Of a DNA stretch of 48,232 nucleotides, positions 16,682-25,825 are shown piece by piece. The notes under the pieces are model-generated. The model searched no databases. It worked only from the letters and a program-made list of their open reading frames with translations, and was not told the origin of the DNA. The DNA comes from Mesorhizobium tamadayense. GTDB lineage: Bacteria > Pseudomonadota > Alphaproteobacteria > Rhizobiales > Rhizobiaceae. The translations under genes and the position numbers were made by a program. The stretch is taken from the NCBI RefSeq assembly GCF_003863365.1, contig NZ_RQXT01000056.1, positions 1 to 48,232 of the forward strand, in the 5' to 3' direction. The stretch's first letter is position 1. Each line of letters starts with the position of its first letter.

Positions 16682-17668
16682 TCAAGCCGCTTTCCGGAAC
16701 CGGCCGCGATCGTGCGGCGCGGCGTAGTCGAGCTCCGGCCCCACCGGCACGATCCCTGTCGGATTGATCGATCTGTGACTGCCGTAATAATGCGCCTTGA
16801 TGTGGTGCAGGTTCACCGTGCCTGAGACACCGGGCACCTGGTAGAGATCGCGCAGATAGTTCGACAGGTTCGGATAGTCGGCGATGCGGCGCAGGTTGCA
16901 TTTGAAGTGGCCAACATAGACCGGATCGAAACGCACCAGCGTGGTGAACAATCGCCAGTCGGCCTCGGTGATGCGCTCGCCGACAAGATAGCGCTGCTTC
17001 GACAGCCGCTCTTCCAGCGTGTCGAGCGCCGCGAACAGTTCGCCGAACGCCTCCTCATAGGCTTCCTGCGTGGTGGCGAAGCCGGTGCGATAGACGCCGT
17101 TGTTGATTGCCGGGTAGACCAGCGCGTTGATCTTGTCGATCTCTGAACGCAGCGCCGGCGGATAGAAGTCGAGGCTCGCATCGCCCCATTCGTCGAAGGC
17201 GGAATTGAGCATCCGGATGATTTCGGACGACTCGTTGTTGACGATGGTCTCCTGCCTTTTGTCCCAGAGCACCGGCACTGACACCCGGCCCGAATAGCCG
17301 GGATTGGCCTTGGCATAGATCTGATGGAGGTATTCGAGGCCGTGGAGCGTGTCGCCAGTGGCGTCGTCCTCGGCTTTGAAGGTCCAGCCATTCTCACCCA
17401 TGAAATGGTGCACAACGGAGACGGAGATGGTGTCTTCCAGCTTCTTCAAGGCGCGGAAGATCAAGGTCCGGTGCGCCCATGGGCAGGCAAGCGAGACGTA
17501 AAGGTGATAGCGGCCGGGCTCGGCCTTGAAGCCGCGCCCTCCGCGCTCTGTCGGCGCGCCGTCGCACGTCACCCGGTCGCGCCATTGCGCTTCGGCGCGC
17601 ACGAACCTGCCGCCGCTGTCGGCGGCAACCGGCCGGTCCTGCCATCTGCCTTCAATCAGCAATCCCAT
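16682..17668 (-). CDS. Glutathionyl-hydroquinone reductase (omega-type GST, YqjG/PcpF-like)
   Basis: A 328-residue protein of the Xi/omega-like GST family that reduces S-glutathionyl-hydroquinones back to hydroquinones. The catalytic Cys lies in the signature 'SLACPWAHRTLIF' (residues ~56-68). 'VPVLWDKRQETIVNNESSEIIRML' carries the glutathione-binding Glu-Ser. The C-terminal part has 'ITEADWRLFTTLVRFDPVYVGHFKCN' and 'INPTGIVPVGP', both typical of YqjG/PcpF/ECM4. The ATG at 17668 follows GGGAG; a longer frame lacks a ribosome site. It stands alone, so it is probably a housekeeping detoxification enzyme rather than part of an aromatic pathway. Confidence 0.9.
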   Translation of the reverse strand: MGLLIEGRWQDRPVAADSGGRFVRAEAQWRDRVTCDGAPTERGGRGFKAEPGRYHLYVSLACPWAHRTLIFRALKKLEDTISVSVVHHFMGENGWTFKAEDDATGDTLHGLEYLHQIYAKANPGYSGRVSVPVLWDKRQETIVNNESSEIIRMLNSAFDEWGDASLDFYPPALRSEIDKINALVYPAINNGVYRTGFATTQEAYEEAFGELFAALDTLEERLSKQRYLVGERITEADWRLFTTLVRFDPVYVGHFKCNLRRIADYPNLSNYLRDLYQVPGVSGTVNLHHIKAHYYGSHRSINPTGIVPVGPELDYAAPHDRGRFRKAA

Positions 17669-17970
17669 GCGAAATCTCCCTGCGGTCCAAAACACATTTA
17701 GGCGTTTGGCTGGAATGTCGAAGCCCCTCAGGCGCTGAACAGTTCGTCAACGACGAACCAGATCGTCAAGTGGCGGAGCCGAGCGGCGGAGAGAAAGGTG
17801 AAGAGCGCCGATTGCAGCGGCACAAAATTGGTGCTAGCGGAGGCGCCCATGTTCGACTTTGCCGTGATCCGGTTCGACCGACGACGAAAGGGCGCCCGCG
17901 CTTGAAGCGCTGACTGGCGAACGCTGCCGCTTGCAGCAAACCTTTCCTCGCATACCGGAACGCAAAGACC
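17669..17970. other. Intergenic region with one very short reading frame
   Basis: This 302-bp region separates the divergent GST-like gene and the N-acetyltransferase gene and should contain both promoters. One 18-codon frame at 17849-17905 on the plus strand has a GGAGG site at 17839-17843, but its peptide shows no repeated codon or known motif. No clear operator or terminator is visible. Confidence 0.4.
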
Positions 17971-18576
17971 ATGAGCCTTGCCGACGTGAAATATCTGCCG
18001 GAAACCCCGGCGCACGATCCTGAAATCGAAGCCATCAACGACGAGGCCTTCGGGCCAGGTCGTTTCGTGCTTGCCGCCTACAAGATCCGCGAATCCGGCG
18101 GACATGATCGCTCGATGTCCTTTGTCGCGGTCAAGGACGATGCGGTGATCGCTTCCGTGCGCATGACGCGCGTCGCGGCAGGCGCCGGCCGCGCCATGAT
18201 GTTAGGTCCACTCGCCGTACGGCCGGCTTTCAAGAACCTCGGCATTGGCCGCCGGCTGGTCACGATCGCGCTCGAAGCCGCGGCCAAGGCCGGCGCGCCG
18301 GCCGTCATGCTGGTCGGCGACGAACCCTATTACGGGCCGCTCGGCTTCAAGCGCTTTCAGCGCGGGCAGATCACCATGCCGCGTCCGGTCGATCTCGATC
18401 GGCTGCTCCACCACGAAATCAAGCCCGGCGCGGTGGCCCGTCTTGTGGGCGAGGTCTGCCATGCGGATACGGCGCGGGTTGCTGACCTGGCTCCGGCCGC
18501 GGTCCGTGCCTCGGCCAATCCGCCGTCCTCGATCGATTCGGTCATTCAGGTTGCGCCGCAGCAGCGCGCTTCGTAG
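17971..18576 (+). CDS. GNAT family N-acetyltransferase
   Basis: A 201-residue protein with a GNAT core. Motif A is 'LGPLAVRPAFKNLGIGRRLVTIAL' near residues 71-94, with the acetyl-CoA pyrophosphate loop R-x-x-G-I-G-R-R in slightly altered form (KNLGIGRR). 'VMLVGDEPYYGPLGFKRF' is the YhbS/predicted-acetyltransferase signature. The C-terminal 60 residues are Ala-rich and less conserved. The substrate is unknown. An SDR gene follows 30 bases downstream in the same direction. Confidence 0.82.
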   Translation: MSLADVKYLPETPAHDPEIEAINDEAFGPGRFVLAAYKIRESGGHDRSMSFVAVKDDAVIASVRMTRVAAGAGRAMMLGPLAVRPAFKNLGIGRRLVTIALEAAAKAGAPAVMLVGDEPYYGPLGFKRFQRGQITMPRPVDLDRLLHHEIKPGAVARLVGEVCHADTARVADLAPAAVRASANPPSSIDSVIQVAPQQRAS

Positions 18577-18606
18577 CATGATCCGAAATCCTGGGAGGAT
18601 GCCGGC

Positions 18607-19368
18607 ATGAACCCGAATGGCCAGATCGCGATCGTCACGGGTGGCGGCTCCGGCCTTGGCGAAGCGACTGCACGCGCCCTTGCGGCCAGGGGCGCCAAGG
18701 TTGCGATACTCGATGTCGGTGTCGAGCGCGCGGCGAAGGTTGCTGCCGATATCGGCGGCATCGCGGTTCAATGCGACGTCAGCAGCGGCGACAGCGGCAC
18801 CGCCGCAATTGCCGAGGTCGCGGCAAAGCTCGGCGAGCCGCGCATCCTGGTCAACTGCGCCGGCATTGCCATCGGCGTGAAGACGGTCGGCAAGGATGGT
18901 CCGCACCCGCTCGACCAGTACCGCAAGGTGGTCGAGATCAACCTGATCGGCACCTTCAACATGATCCGCCTGGTCGCCGACAGGGCGGCGAAACTCGACC
19001 CGCTCGCAGGCGGCGAGCGCGGCGTCATCGTCAATACGGCATCGGTCGCTGCCTATGACGGCCAGATCGGCCAGGCGGCCTATTCGGCGTCCAAGGGCGG
19101 CGTCGTCGGCATGACATTGCCGGTGGCGCGCGACCTCGCCCGCTCCGGCATCCGCGTCTGCACCATCGCTCCAGGTATCTTCAAGACGCCGATGATGGCC
19201 GGCATGCCGCAGGAGGTGCAGGATTCGCTCGGCGCTTCGGTGCCCTTCCCGCCCCGCCTCGGCGAGCCCTCGGAATATGCCGCGCTCGCGCTCCACATCA
19301 TCGAGAACCAGATGCTGAACGGCGAGACCATCCGCCTCGACGGCGCGATCCGCATGGCTCCGAAATAG
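18607..19368 (+). CDS. SDR family 3-hydroxyacyl-CoA dehydrogenase-like (HSD17B10 type)
   Basis: A 253-residue classical SDR: TGGGSGLG near residues 12-19, NCAGIAIG near 84, the catalytic Ser in 'VNTASVAAYDGQIGQAAYSASKGG' with YSASK, and 'IAPGIFKTPMM'. The 'AYDGQIGQ' and 'LDGAIRMAPK' stretches are characteristic of type-II 3-hydroxyacyl-CoA dehydrogenases, which oxidise 3-hydroxyacyl-CoA with NAD+. GGGAGG precedes the ATG. It lies 6 bases before a CaiB/BaiF CoA-transferase gene, so the two probably act on the same branched or odd acyl-CoA substrate. Confidence 0.86.
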   Translation: MNPNGQIAIVTGGGSGLGEATARALAARGAKVAILDVGVERAAKVAADIGGIAVQCDVSSGDSGTAAIAEVAAKLGEPRILVNCAGIAIGVKTVGKDGPHPLDQYRKVVEINLIGTFNMIRLVADRAAKLDPLAGGERGVIVNTASVAAYDGQIGQAAYSASKGGVVGMTLPVARDLARSGIRVCTIAPGIFKTPMMAGMPQEVQDSLGASVPFPPRLGEPSEYAALALHIIENQMLNGETIRLDGAIRMAPK

Positions 19369-19374
19369 CGCCCA

Positions 19375-20550
19375 ATGAGCACCGGCGTTCCCGCTACCGG
19401 GAAGACCGGCCCGCTGGCTGGCCTCAAGGTTATCGAGATGGCGGGCCTCGGCCCGGTGCCGCTAACAGCCCTCATGCTGTCGGAAATGGGCGCGGACGTC
19501 CTGCGCATCGAGCGGGCGGACGCCAAAGGGGCGCTTCTGTCCTTGCCGGAAGCCTACGACCTCGACCGCCATGGCCGCTCTATCCTCGAGCTCGACCTGA
19601 AACGCCCGGATGCCCCGGAGCTTTTGCTGCGCCTTGCGGAAAAGGCCGACGTGCTCATCGAAGGCTTTCGCCCGGGCGTCATGGAGCGGCTGGGCCTCGG
19701 ACCCGACGTTGCGCTCGAACGCAATCCGGCGCTGATCTATGGCCGCCTGACGGGCTTCGGCCAGGACGGGCCGCTGTCGCGCCGCGCCGGCCATGACATC
19801 ACCTACCTCGCCTATGCCGGCCTGTTGCACGCCATCGGCCGGCAAGGGGCGCCGCCCGTGCCGCCGCTCAACCTAATCGCCGACCAGGGCGGCGGTGCCA
19901 TGATGCTGGTGGCCGGCGTGCTGGCGGCCCTCTTCCAGCGCTCGCGCACCGGCAAGGGCCAGGTGATCGACGCCGCGATGGTCGAAGGCGCATCGATACT
20001 CGCCGCTCCGGTCCACGCCTTCATGGCGGCAGGCCTCTGGAGCGAGCGACGCGGCGAGAACCTGCTCGATTCCGGGGCGCCCTTCTACGACACTTACGAG
20101 ACCGTCGACGGACGGCATGTCGCCGTCGGCTGCCTCGAGCCGCAGTTCTTTGCCGAGTTCGCCAGGCTGCTGCCGCTCGACCAGCGTTTTGCCCGCAGCC
20201 AATATGACAGGACATCGTGGCCCGAGATGCGCGCGGCCATTGCCGAGAGGATCGGCCAGAAGACGCGCGACGAGTGGGCCGACGTCTTTGCCTCGACGGA
20301 CGCCTGCGTCGCGCCGGTCCTGTCGCTGACCGAAGCCAGGGACCACCCGCAGGGCCGTGCCCGGCAAAGCTTTGTGCGATCGGGCGAGCTTCAGCGTCCG
20401 GCGCCGGCGCCGCGCTTCTCGAACGCCTTGCCGACGCTTGCCGCGGCCCCGACCGTCGCCGACCGCCGGCCTGCCGATGCGCTGGCCCGCTTCGGCATCG
20501 ACGAAAGTGAAATCGAAGCCCTTGTCAGGCCCGGCCTGTTTGGCAAATAA
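19375..20550 (+). CDS. CaiB/BaiF CoA-transferase family protein (alpha-methylacyl-CoA racemase-like)
   Basis: A 391-residue type III CoA-transferase-family protein. 'GPLAGLKVIEMAGLGPVPL' at the N-terminus, 'LIEGFRPGVMERLGLGPD' near residue 99, 'LIYGRLTGFGQDGPLSRRAGHDITYLA' and 'DAAMVEGASIL' are family signatures. 'GHDI' around residue 142 contains the catalytic His-Asp region of alpha-methylacyl-CoA racemases (AMACR/MCR), and the enzyme is closer to that subgroup than to CaiB. With the upstream HSD17B10-like SDR it suggests oxidation of methyl-branched acyl-CoA. This role is inferred from the pair. Confidence 0.85.
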   Translation: MSTGVPATGKTGPLAGLKVIEMAGLGPVPLTALMLSEMGADVLRIERADAKGALLSLPEAYDLDRHGRSILELDLKRPDAPELLLRLAEKADVLIEGFRPGVMERLGLGPDVALERNPALIYGRLTGFGQDGPLSRRAGHDITYLAYAGLLHAIGRQGAPPVPPLNLIADQGGGAMMLVAGVLAALFQRSRTGKGQVIDAAMVEGASILAAPVHAFMAAGLWSERRGENLLDSGAPFYDTYETVDGRHVAVGCLEPQFFAEFARLLPLDQRFARSQYDRTSWPEMRAAIAERIGQKTRDEWADVFASTDACVAPVLSLTEARDHPQGRARQSFVRSGELQRPAPAPRFSNALPTLAAAPTVADRRPADALARFGIDESEIEALVRPGLFGK

Positions 20551-20577
20551 CCGGAGAGCAGAAATCAGCTTATCGCG

Positions 20578-21357
20578 GTGAGCGCTATGACCGAGACCAG
20601 GAAGGATGTCATCCGCGAGACCGACGCCGAGGCCGTCAGGCTGGCGAAGACGCTGATCCGCTCGGCCCGCTTCGGCGCGCTGGCAGTGATCGAGCCCGGC
20701 ACAGGCGCGCCGCTGGCAAGCCGGGTCGGCGTTGCGACCGATATCGACGGCGCGCCGCTGATCCTGGTCTCGATGCTCGCCGCGCATACCGGCGCACTTC
20801 TCGCCGATCCGCGCTGCTCGCTGCTCGTTGGCGAACCCGGCAAGGGCGATCCGCTCGCGCATCCGCGCACCACGCTTGTCAGCCGAGCGCTGCGGCTGGA
20901 GCGTGGGTCGGCCGATCACGCCCGCGCCGAACGGCGCTATCTCAACCGTAATCCGAAGGCGAAGCTCTATGCCGGGCTTGGCGACTTCTCGATATTCCGC
21001 CTCGAGCCTGAACGCGCCAGTCTCAATGGCGGTTTCGGCAAGGCCTATCTTCTGGATTGCGCCGACCTGATCACCGTCGGCCCGGTCGTCGAGGAACTGG
21101 CGGCCAGCGAACAGTCGACGCTGGATCACATGAATGCCGACCATCGCGATGCGCTTTGCCTCTATGCGCGCCAATTCGGCCGGGCCGAAGGCGATGACTG
21201 GATTGCTACGGGTTTCGATGCCGACGGCATGGACCTGGCTTCTCCGGATACCACCTGCCGGGTCTTCTTCCCGCAGCCTCTGGGCGCTGCCCGCGAGTTG
21301 CGGTCCGTGCTGGTCGAGATGGCAAAGACCGGACGCGCCGCCGGCCAGGCACAGTAG
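20578..21357 (+). CDS. HugZ-like heme-utilisation / pyridoxamine-phosphate-oxidase-fold protein
   Basis: A 259-residue protein. The N-terminal split-barrel domain has 'RSARFGALAVIEPGTGAPLASRVGVATD' and 'PLILVSMLAAHTGALLADPRCSLL'. The C-terminal DUF2470 domain has 'STLDHMNADHRDALCLYAR', which holds His residues that bind heme in HugZ/HutZ. Such proteins bind and may degrade heme as an iron source. Related ones of unknown function are common in rhizobia. A second start at 20587 (ATG) is possible. No heme transport genes are nearby and no TGA-N9-TCA box was noted just upstream, so involvement in iron supply is only suggested. Confidence 0.8.
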   Translation: MSAMTETRKDVIRETDAEAVRLAKTLIRSARFGALAVIEPGTGAPLASRVGVATDIDGAPLILVSMLAAHTGALLADPRCSLLVGEPGKGDPLAHPRTTLVSRALRLERGSADHARAERRYLNRNPKAKLYAGLGDFSIFRLEPERASLNGGFGKAYLLDCADLITVGPVVEELAASEQSTLDHMNADHRDALCLYARQFGRAEGDDWIATGFDADGMDLASPDTTCRVFFPQPLGAARELRSVLVEMAKTGRAAGQAQ

Positions 21358-21522
21358 CGAAAGTTAATCGTCCCGGACCGAAAGCAACTCTTGAGATTTA
21401 GGTAAAATGATCTACCCTTTGTTGCAGCGCTGATTCAGCGGCGCATCCTGACCTGAACATCGTGGAAATCAGCCACCATTGCCCCCATGGCGGCTGGATG
21501 AACCAGAAAACATGGGGCATCT

Positions 21523-21861
21523 ATGATCTCGAGCAAGCTAGTCGCCAATGCCGAATCGGCTGCCGCGTTTCTGACACTCATGGGCAATGAAAAGCGGCTG
21601 CTGATTGTCAGCTATCTGATCGACGGCGAAATGTCGGTCGGTGCCATCGCCGAGAAAGTCCAGTTGAGCCAGTCCGCGCTGTCGCAGCATCTGGCCAAGC
21701 TGAGAGCGCTCGATCTGGTCGAGACGCGCCGCGATCGCCAGATGATCTATTATTCCTGCAAGTCCGACGCGGTACGCGAGCTGCTTCGCATGCTGGAAGG
21801 CATTTTCGGCGACGGCGACCTGTCCCAGATGGCCTACAGGATGCGCCGCGCCGGGGCTTGA
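21523..21861 (+). CDS. ArsR-family transcriptional regulator, NolR-like
   Basis: A 112-residue winged-helix repressor. Helices 'AAAFLTLMGNEKRLLIVSYLI' and 'MSVGAIAEKVQLSQSALSQHLAKLRALDLVETRRDRQMIYYS' carry the ArsR DNA-recognition helix (SQSALSQHLAKLR). The latter stretch closely resembles rhizobial NolR, which represses nodulation and other genes. No Cys pair for metal binding is seen in the recognition helix, so metal sensing is unlikely. It is monocistronic. The resemblance is from memory and does not prove orthology. Confidence 0.75.
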   Translation: MISSKLVANAESAAAFLTLMGNEKRLLIVSYLIDGEMSVGAIAEKVQLSQSALSQHLAKLRALDLVETRRDRQMIYYSCKSDAVRELLRMLEGIFGDGDLSQMAYRMRRAGA

Positions 21862-21916
21862 CCCGCGCTCTCCAAAGCCTCTTTACCTCGCTGACAATTT
21901 TGCCGGCGAGACCTGC

Positions 21917-22714
21917 ATGAACCTCATCCCCATCGGCGACCCGCAGGATCCGCGTGTCGCCGCCTATCTCGACATCCGCGAGCGCGATCTCGTCGGCCGC
22001 CACGGGCGCTTTGTTGCGGAAGGCAAGGTGGTGCTGGACCTTCTCTTGTCGGCCGGACGCTTCGCCGCGGAATCGGCCCTCATTCTGGAAAACAGGCTGG
22101 CGGGCCTCGAAGGCGTCTTGCGCAAGACGCCGGCCGACTTCCCGGTCTATGTCGCCAGCGGCGAGGTCATGGACCGGATCGCCGGCTTCCACATGCATCG
22201 CGGCATATTGGCGATCGGCGTTCGGGGCGCGCCTAGACCGGCGGAGGTCTTGCTCGAAACCTTGCCCGCAAACGCGCTGGTCGTGGTTCTCGTCGGCATA
22301 TCCAATCACGACAATATGGGCTCGATCTTCCGCAACGCCGCGGCCTTTGGCGCGGACGCCGTGCTTCTCGATTCCACCTGCTGCGATCCGTTCTACCGCA
22401 AGGCGATCCGCGTTTCGGTCGGCGCGGCGCTGAAGGTTCCCTTCGGCTCCTTCGGCGATACCTCGAGCCTGACCGCAACGCTTGACCGCCTGGGCTTCAG
22501 CCAATTCGCGCTCTCGCCGCGCGGCGAAACCGATATTCGCGCCGCGGAAAGAACTTCTCGGCTGGCGCTCTATCTCGGCACTGAAGGCGAAGGCCTGCCC
22601 GAAGCCCTGCTCAACCGTCTGCGGACAATACGGATCGGCATGGCAGAGGGTTTCGACAGCCTGAACGTTGCCGCCGCTTCGGCCATCGCCCTGCATCACT
22701 TCTCGAAACGATAG
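21917..22714 (+). CDS. TrmH/SpoU-family RNA 2'-O-methyltransferase
   Basis: A 265-residue SPOUT-class methyltransferase. The N-terminal substrate-binding domain has 'RFVAEGKVVLDLLLSAG'. The C-terminal knot domain has three SpoU motifs: motif 1 'VGISNHDNMGSIFRNAAAFGADAVLLD', motif 2 'LYLGTEGEGLPEALLN' and motif 3 'IGMAEGFDSLNVAAASAIALHHF'. It would methylate the ribose of a tRNA or rRNA nucleotide with S-adenosylmethionine. Which RNA is not evident. It sits 55 bases after the ArsR gene in the same direction. Confidence 0.88.
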   Translation: MNLIPIGDPQDPRVAAYLDIRERDLVGRHGRFVAEGKVVLDLLLSAGRFAAESALILENRLAGLEGVLRKTPADFPVYVASGEVMDRIAGFHMHRGILAIGVRGAPRPAEVLLETLPANALVVVLVGISNHDNMGSIFRNAAAFGADAVLLDSTCCDPFYRKAIRVSVGAALKVPFGSFGDTSSLTATLDRLGFSQFALSPRGETDIRAAERTSRLALYLGTEGEGLPEALLNRLRTIRIGMAEGFDSLNVAAASAIALHHFSKR

Positions 22715-22748
22715 CCGTGCGCCGCCTGGCTGACTGCCCGCACTTTAA

Positions 22749-23894
22749 TCAATTGGTTGGGTCGGCCTTCTGCAGGGCCCTTACACGGTCCGCGAGGCTG
22801 ATGCCGCGCTCGCCGACATCTTGTCGCCCGTCGCGGGGGGCAGCCAGGGCCTTGGCAATCGGCGAATCCGGCCCGTCCAGCTTCATCGTCAGGTTGACGA
22901 CCTCGGCCGCCAGTTCGTTGATTTGCTCGCGCAGCGCTGCTCCGGCGCGCCGCGCATCGCCTGCCTGTTCGGGCTGTGCCGTTTCGAGCGCAGCAAGATC
23001 GGTCTTGAGCCGCTTGTTCTCCCTCGCAAGCGCCGTCAGCCTCGCCTCCAGCCGCTCGCGATCGCCTTCGAGCCTGGCGATGGCCTTGTCGACGCCTTCG
23101 ACTGCATCGGCCTGGTGCGTTCCATCATTTGCCGCGTGACCCTGCCTTGGGCGTTCACGCATCCGGGCAAGCTCCTTCTCGCGCCTGTCGAGTTTTTCCT
23201 CGCGGTCGGCAAGGGTCGCAAGCAGCCGTTCGACCTTCTTGTCCAGCTCGGCTGCCCGCTTCTTCTCCGCCTTGAGCGCGTCTCTGGCGGCCTTGCTTTC
23301 CGCCGCGAGTTCCTGATTGCGCCGGTCCGCTTCCTTGCGCTGGCTGCGCAGCACGGCAATATCGTTGGCGAGCTTGTCCAGTTCCGATTCACGGGCCACG
23401 AGCTCGATCTGGCGGTTCGAGGATGAGAAGCTGGCATCGTCGTACATCTGCTCCAGCTTTTGCAGCTCCAGCGCGCATTTCTCCAGGGAGCGCTCCGTCT
23501 GCGCCAGCTTTTCCGACAGCTTGCGCAGTTCGTCCTCGCGCTGCCTGAGCTCCGCGTTCTTGGCCTGCAGATCGGAAAGCACTTGATTCTTGTCCTTCGT
23601 TTCGACCGCCAGCTCCTTCAGGGCCTCACGGCCGCGGCCGATCTCGACCAGTTGCTCGGCCACCTTCTCCTTGAGGCTTTTGATGTTCATCTCGAGCCGG
23701 CGCGTGTTCATGGCGAACTCGGCGCGGACCCGGTCCTTCTCGGCCAGGATTTCGGCAGGCGTCAGCGGCATCGAGGCCTCGAGGCGCCTGCGCGTCAAGA
23801 CGACGGCCCGCCGCCAGACGGCCGGCGCAATCAGCGACACCAGAAAAACGGCGCAGAGGAAGCCGAGTGCGAAGAACAGGATCGACTGGACCAA
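22749..23894 (-). CDS. Membrane-anchored coiled-coil protein of unknown function
   Basis: A 381-residue protein with one N-terminal membrane segment (SILFFALGFLCAVFLVSLIAPAVW, residues ~4-27). It is followed by an almost unbroken coiled coil from ~50 to ~345, rich in Lys, Glu, Arg and Leu heptads such as 'LRKLSEKLAQTERSLEKCALELQKL'. The topology places the rod in the cytoplasm. The start is TTG. Similar long coiled-coil proteins appear next to envelope genes in rhizobia. Here the neighbour downstream on the same strand axis is eipA, also an envelope gene. No family is recognised with certainty. Confidence 0.7.
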   Translation of the reverse strand: MVQSILFFALGFLCAVFLVSLIAPAVWRRAVVLTRRRLEASMPLTPAEILAEKDRVRAEFAMNTRRLEMNIKSLKEKVAEQLVEIGRGREALKELAVETKDKNQVLSDLQAKNAELRQREDELRKLSEKLAQTERSLEKCALELQKLEQMYDDASFSSSNRQIELVARESELDKLANDIAVLRSQRKEADRRNQELAAESKAARDALKAEKKRAAELDKKVERLLATLADREEKLDRREKELARMRERPRQGHAANDGTHQADAVEGVDKAIARLEGDRERLEARLTALARENKRLKTDLAALETAQPEQAGDARRAGAALREQINELAAEVVNLTMKLDGPDSPIAKALAAPRDGRQDVGERGISLADRVRALQKADPTN

Positions 23895-24033
23895 GGTGGA
23901 CTATTCCGTATGCGAGGCGGCAATCCGCCAATGCCCGACTGTGCCACCTTGGCATGGCGCAAATCCAGCACCGCGGCAAGAGCATGCCGCGGCGCGATCG
24001 GTCTTATCCGAGCGGTGTGGCAATCCTGTCCGG

Positions 24034-24615
24034 TCAGAACGGATTCCAGGTCGCCCGTTCCGTAAGCTTCAGATAGCCGAGATTGACGCCGAGCCGGGCG
24101 CCGACACCGGTGCGGATCGGAACGATCAGCACCCTGTTGCTCTGCAGAACGTTGAAGCCGACGCCCGCCACGACATAGGCGGATCCGGCGACGCCGCCGA
24201 AGCGGTTGTAGAGGCTGCTGATGTCGTCCAGATTGTAGACCAGCATCATCACGCGCGACCCCTCACCGCCGAAATCCCAGCCGAGAGATGGACCTTGCCA
24301 GAACACCTTATGGTCGCCGGCGTTCTTGGTATAGAGCGTGCCCTCGCCATAGGTCAGGCCGCCGATCAGCGCGCCGGATCCTTCCTCGCCGAGCAGATAG
24401 CCGTTTGGCAGGCCGTAAGACGCAAAGATCTTTTCGACCACGGTGGCGAGGCCGCCCGACGTCGCGCCGAAGAATTTGTGGCCGGAATCGACGATCTCCT
24501 GCGCGGTGTATTCCTGGGCCCGCGACGCGGAGGTTGAGAAAATGAGAGCACCCATGAGGGCGATCGTCACGGTGAGGACGCGGACGAGAGTCCGGTCAAA
24601 GAATCGGGAAAACAT
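24034..24615 (-). CDS. eipA: DUF1134 envelope integrity protein EipA
   Basis: A 193-residue exported protein with a signal peptide (residues ~8-33, ending SRAQE). The mature DUF1134 domain carries 'FFGATSGGLATVVEKIFASYGLPNGYLLGEEGSGALIGG' and 'RVLIVPIRTGVGARLGVNLGYLKLTERATWNPF', which matches the Brucella EipA family, a small periplasmic beta-barrel-like protein needed for envelope integrity. In Brucella, eipA expression is CtrA-dependent, and here the gene lies beside chpT and near ctrA. The ATG at 24615 is chosen because it begins the signal peptide and is preceded by GGAG. Confidence 0.85.
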   Translation of the reverse strand: MFSRFFDRTLVRVLTVTIALMGALIFSTSASRAQEYTAQEIVDSGHKFFGATSGGLATVVEKIFASYGLPNGYLLGEEGSGALIGGLTYGEGTLYTKNAGDHKVFWQGPSLGWDFGGEGSRVMMLVYNLDDISSLYNRFGGVAGSAYVVAGVGFNVLQSNRVLIVPIRTGVGARLGVNLGYLKLTERATWNPF

Positions 24616-24963
24616 GCTTCCAATCTCCGTCAGGGAGCACTTTCGCCGACGCCTCGTACCCCTACGGCTCTTGGCGGCCGTTTCGAGATGACTAATCACG
24701 GGCAAATTATGCCGCAATCCTTTTTCAACCATTAAGCTGGCGCAGGAAGATGGCAGTTCGAAGGCTGGCGGCCCGACACGGTCTTCCCTCGCCTCGTTTT
24801 CCCGACGTCAACGCACCATTTTCACCGTCAGAGACAGCGGATTTGTTGATGCACGGGCGGGCGCTGTGTATTCAGAAGGCCTTGGAAAAGAGCGTGATTC
24901 GCGTGACGGGCGCGAAAACCGGTCGCTCGGCAATGATTATGTGAACCAGCAGGGATTTCTTCG
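24616..24963. other. Divergent eipA-chpT intergenic region
   Basis: This 348-bp region must hold the promoters of eipA (leftward) and chpT (rightward). It contains one TTAA half-site near 24733, in the short context CATTAAGC, that could be part of a CtrA box. No full TTAA-N7-TTAA pair is seen. Open frames crossing it have no supported product. Confidence 0.4.
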
Positions 24964-25593
24964 ATGGCCGAGCTCTTCACCCTCTCCGCGCCCGATCTGG
25001 CTGCGCTTCTGTGCAGCCGCGTATGCCACGACATCATTTCGCCGGTCGGCGCCATAAACAACGGTCTCGAGCTGCTCGACGAAGGCGGTGCCGACGAAGA
25101 CGCCATGAAACTGATTCGCCAGAGCGCCAGGAACGCCTCGGCGCGGCTGCAGTTTGCCCGCATCGCCTTCGGCGCCGCCGGCTCGGCCGGCATGATGATC
25201 GACACCGGCGACGCCGAGGCCGTGGCCATCGCCTTTTTGAAGAACGAGAAGCCGGAGCTGGTCTGGAACGGTGCCCGCGCGCTGCTGCCCAAGAACAAGG
25301 TCAAGCTCCTGCTCAATCTCATTCTCGTCGCCAATGCCGCCATACCGCGCGGCGGCAAGCTGGTGGTCACGCTGGAGAACCCCGAGACCGAACCGCGTTT
25401 TTCGCTGTCGGCCGCCGGCCCGATGCTGCGCGTGCCGCCGAAATTCCTCGAGCTGCATTCCGGCCACAAGCCCGAAGAGCCCATCGACGCCCATTCGGTC
25501 CAGCCCTACTACACGCTGCTTCTTGCGCGTGAGGCCAACATGACGATCTCGATCCATGCGACGGCCGACGAGATCGTGTTGTCGGCGGTCTGA
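24964..25593 (+). CDS. chpT: Histidine phosphotransferase ChpT
   Basis: A 209-residue protein that relays phosphate from the CckA kinase to CtrA and CpdR in the alphaproteobacterial cell-cycle pathway. The phospho-accepting His is His22 in 'LCSRVCHDIISPVGAINNGLELL', the ChpT signature. The remainder is the degenerate ATPase-like domain ('KNKVKLLLNLILVANAAIPRGG'). The ATG is preceded by AGGGA. Its target CtrA is encoded 670 bp downstream on the other strand, and a receiver protein sits between, an arrangement consistent with a phosphorelay locus. Confidence 0.92.
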   Translation: MAELFTLSAPDLAALLCSRVCHDIISPVGAINNGLELLDEGGADEDAMKLIRQSARNASARLQFARIAFGAAGSAGMMIDTGDAEAVAIAFLKNEKPELVWNGARALLPKNKVKLLLNLILVANAAIPRGGKLVVTLENPETEPRFSLSAAGPMLRVPPKFLELHSGHKPEEPIDAHSVQPYYTLLLAREANMTISIHATADEIVLSAV

Positions 25594-25825
25594 GGCAACG
25601 GCCAAGAGCAGACCAAGTATTTGTTTCCCCTGATATTACAGCCCGCAGTGCGGGCGAAGCATTGTCTGCCGCTCGCCGCTGCATTGGATCGGTGGCGAAA
25701 ACCGCGCGATGCGCCTCTTTGGAAAAACTTTACCTAACGGCTTTTCGGCTTCTTTACCAGATTGCCCTATGGTGCCCTTGGTTACCGGAGGTGCCGGTTC
25801 GGCAGATGGCAAAGAGGGCCCGGAA

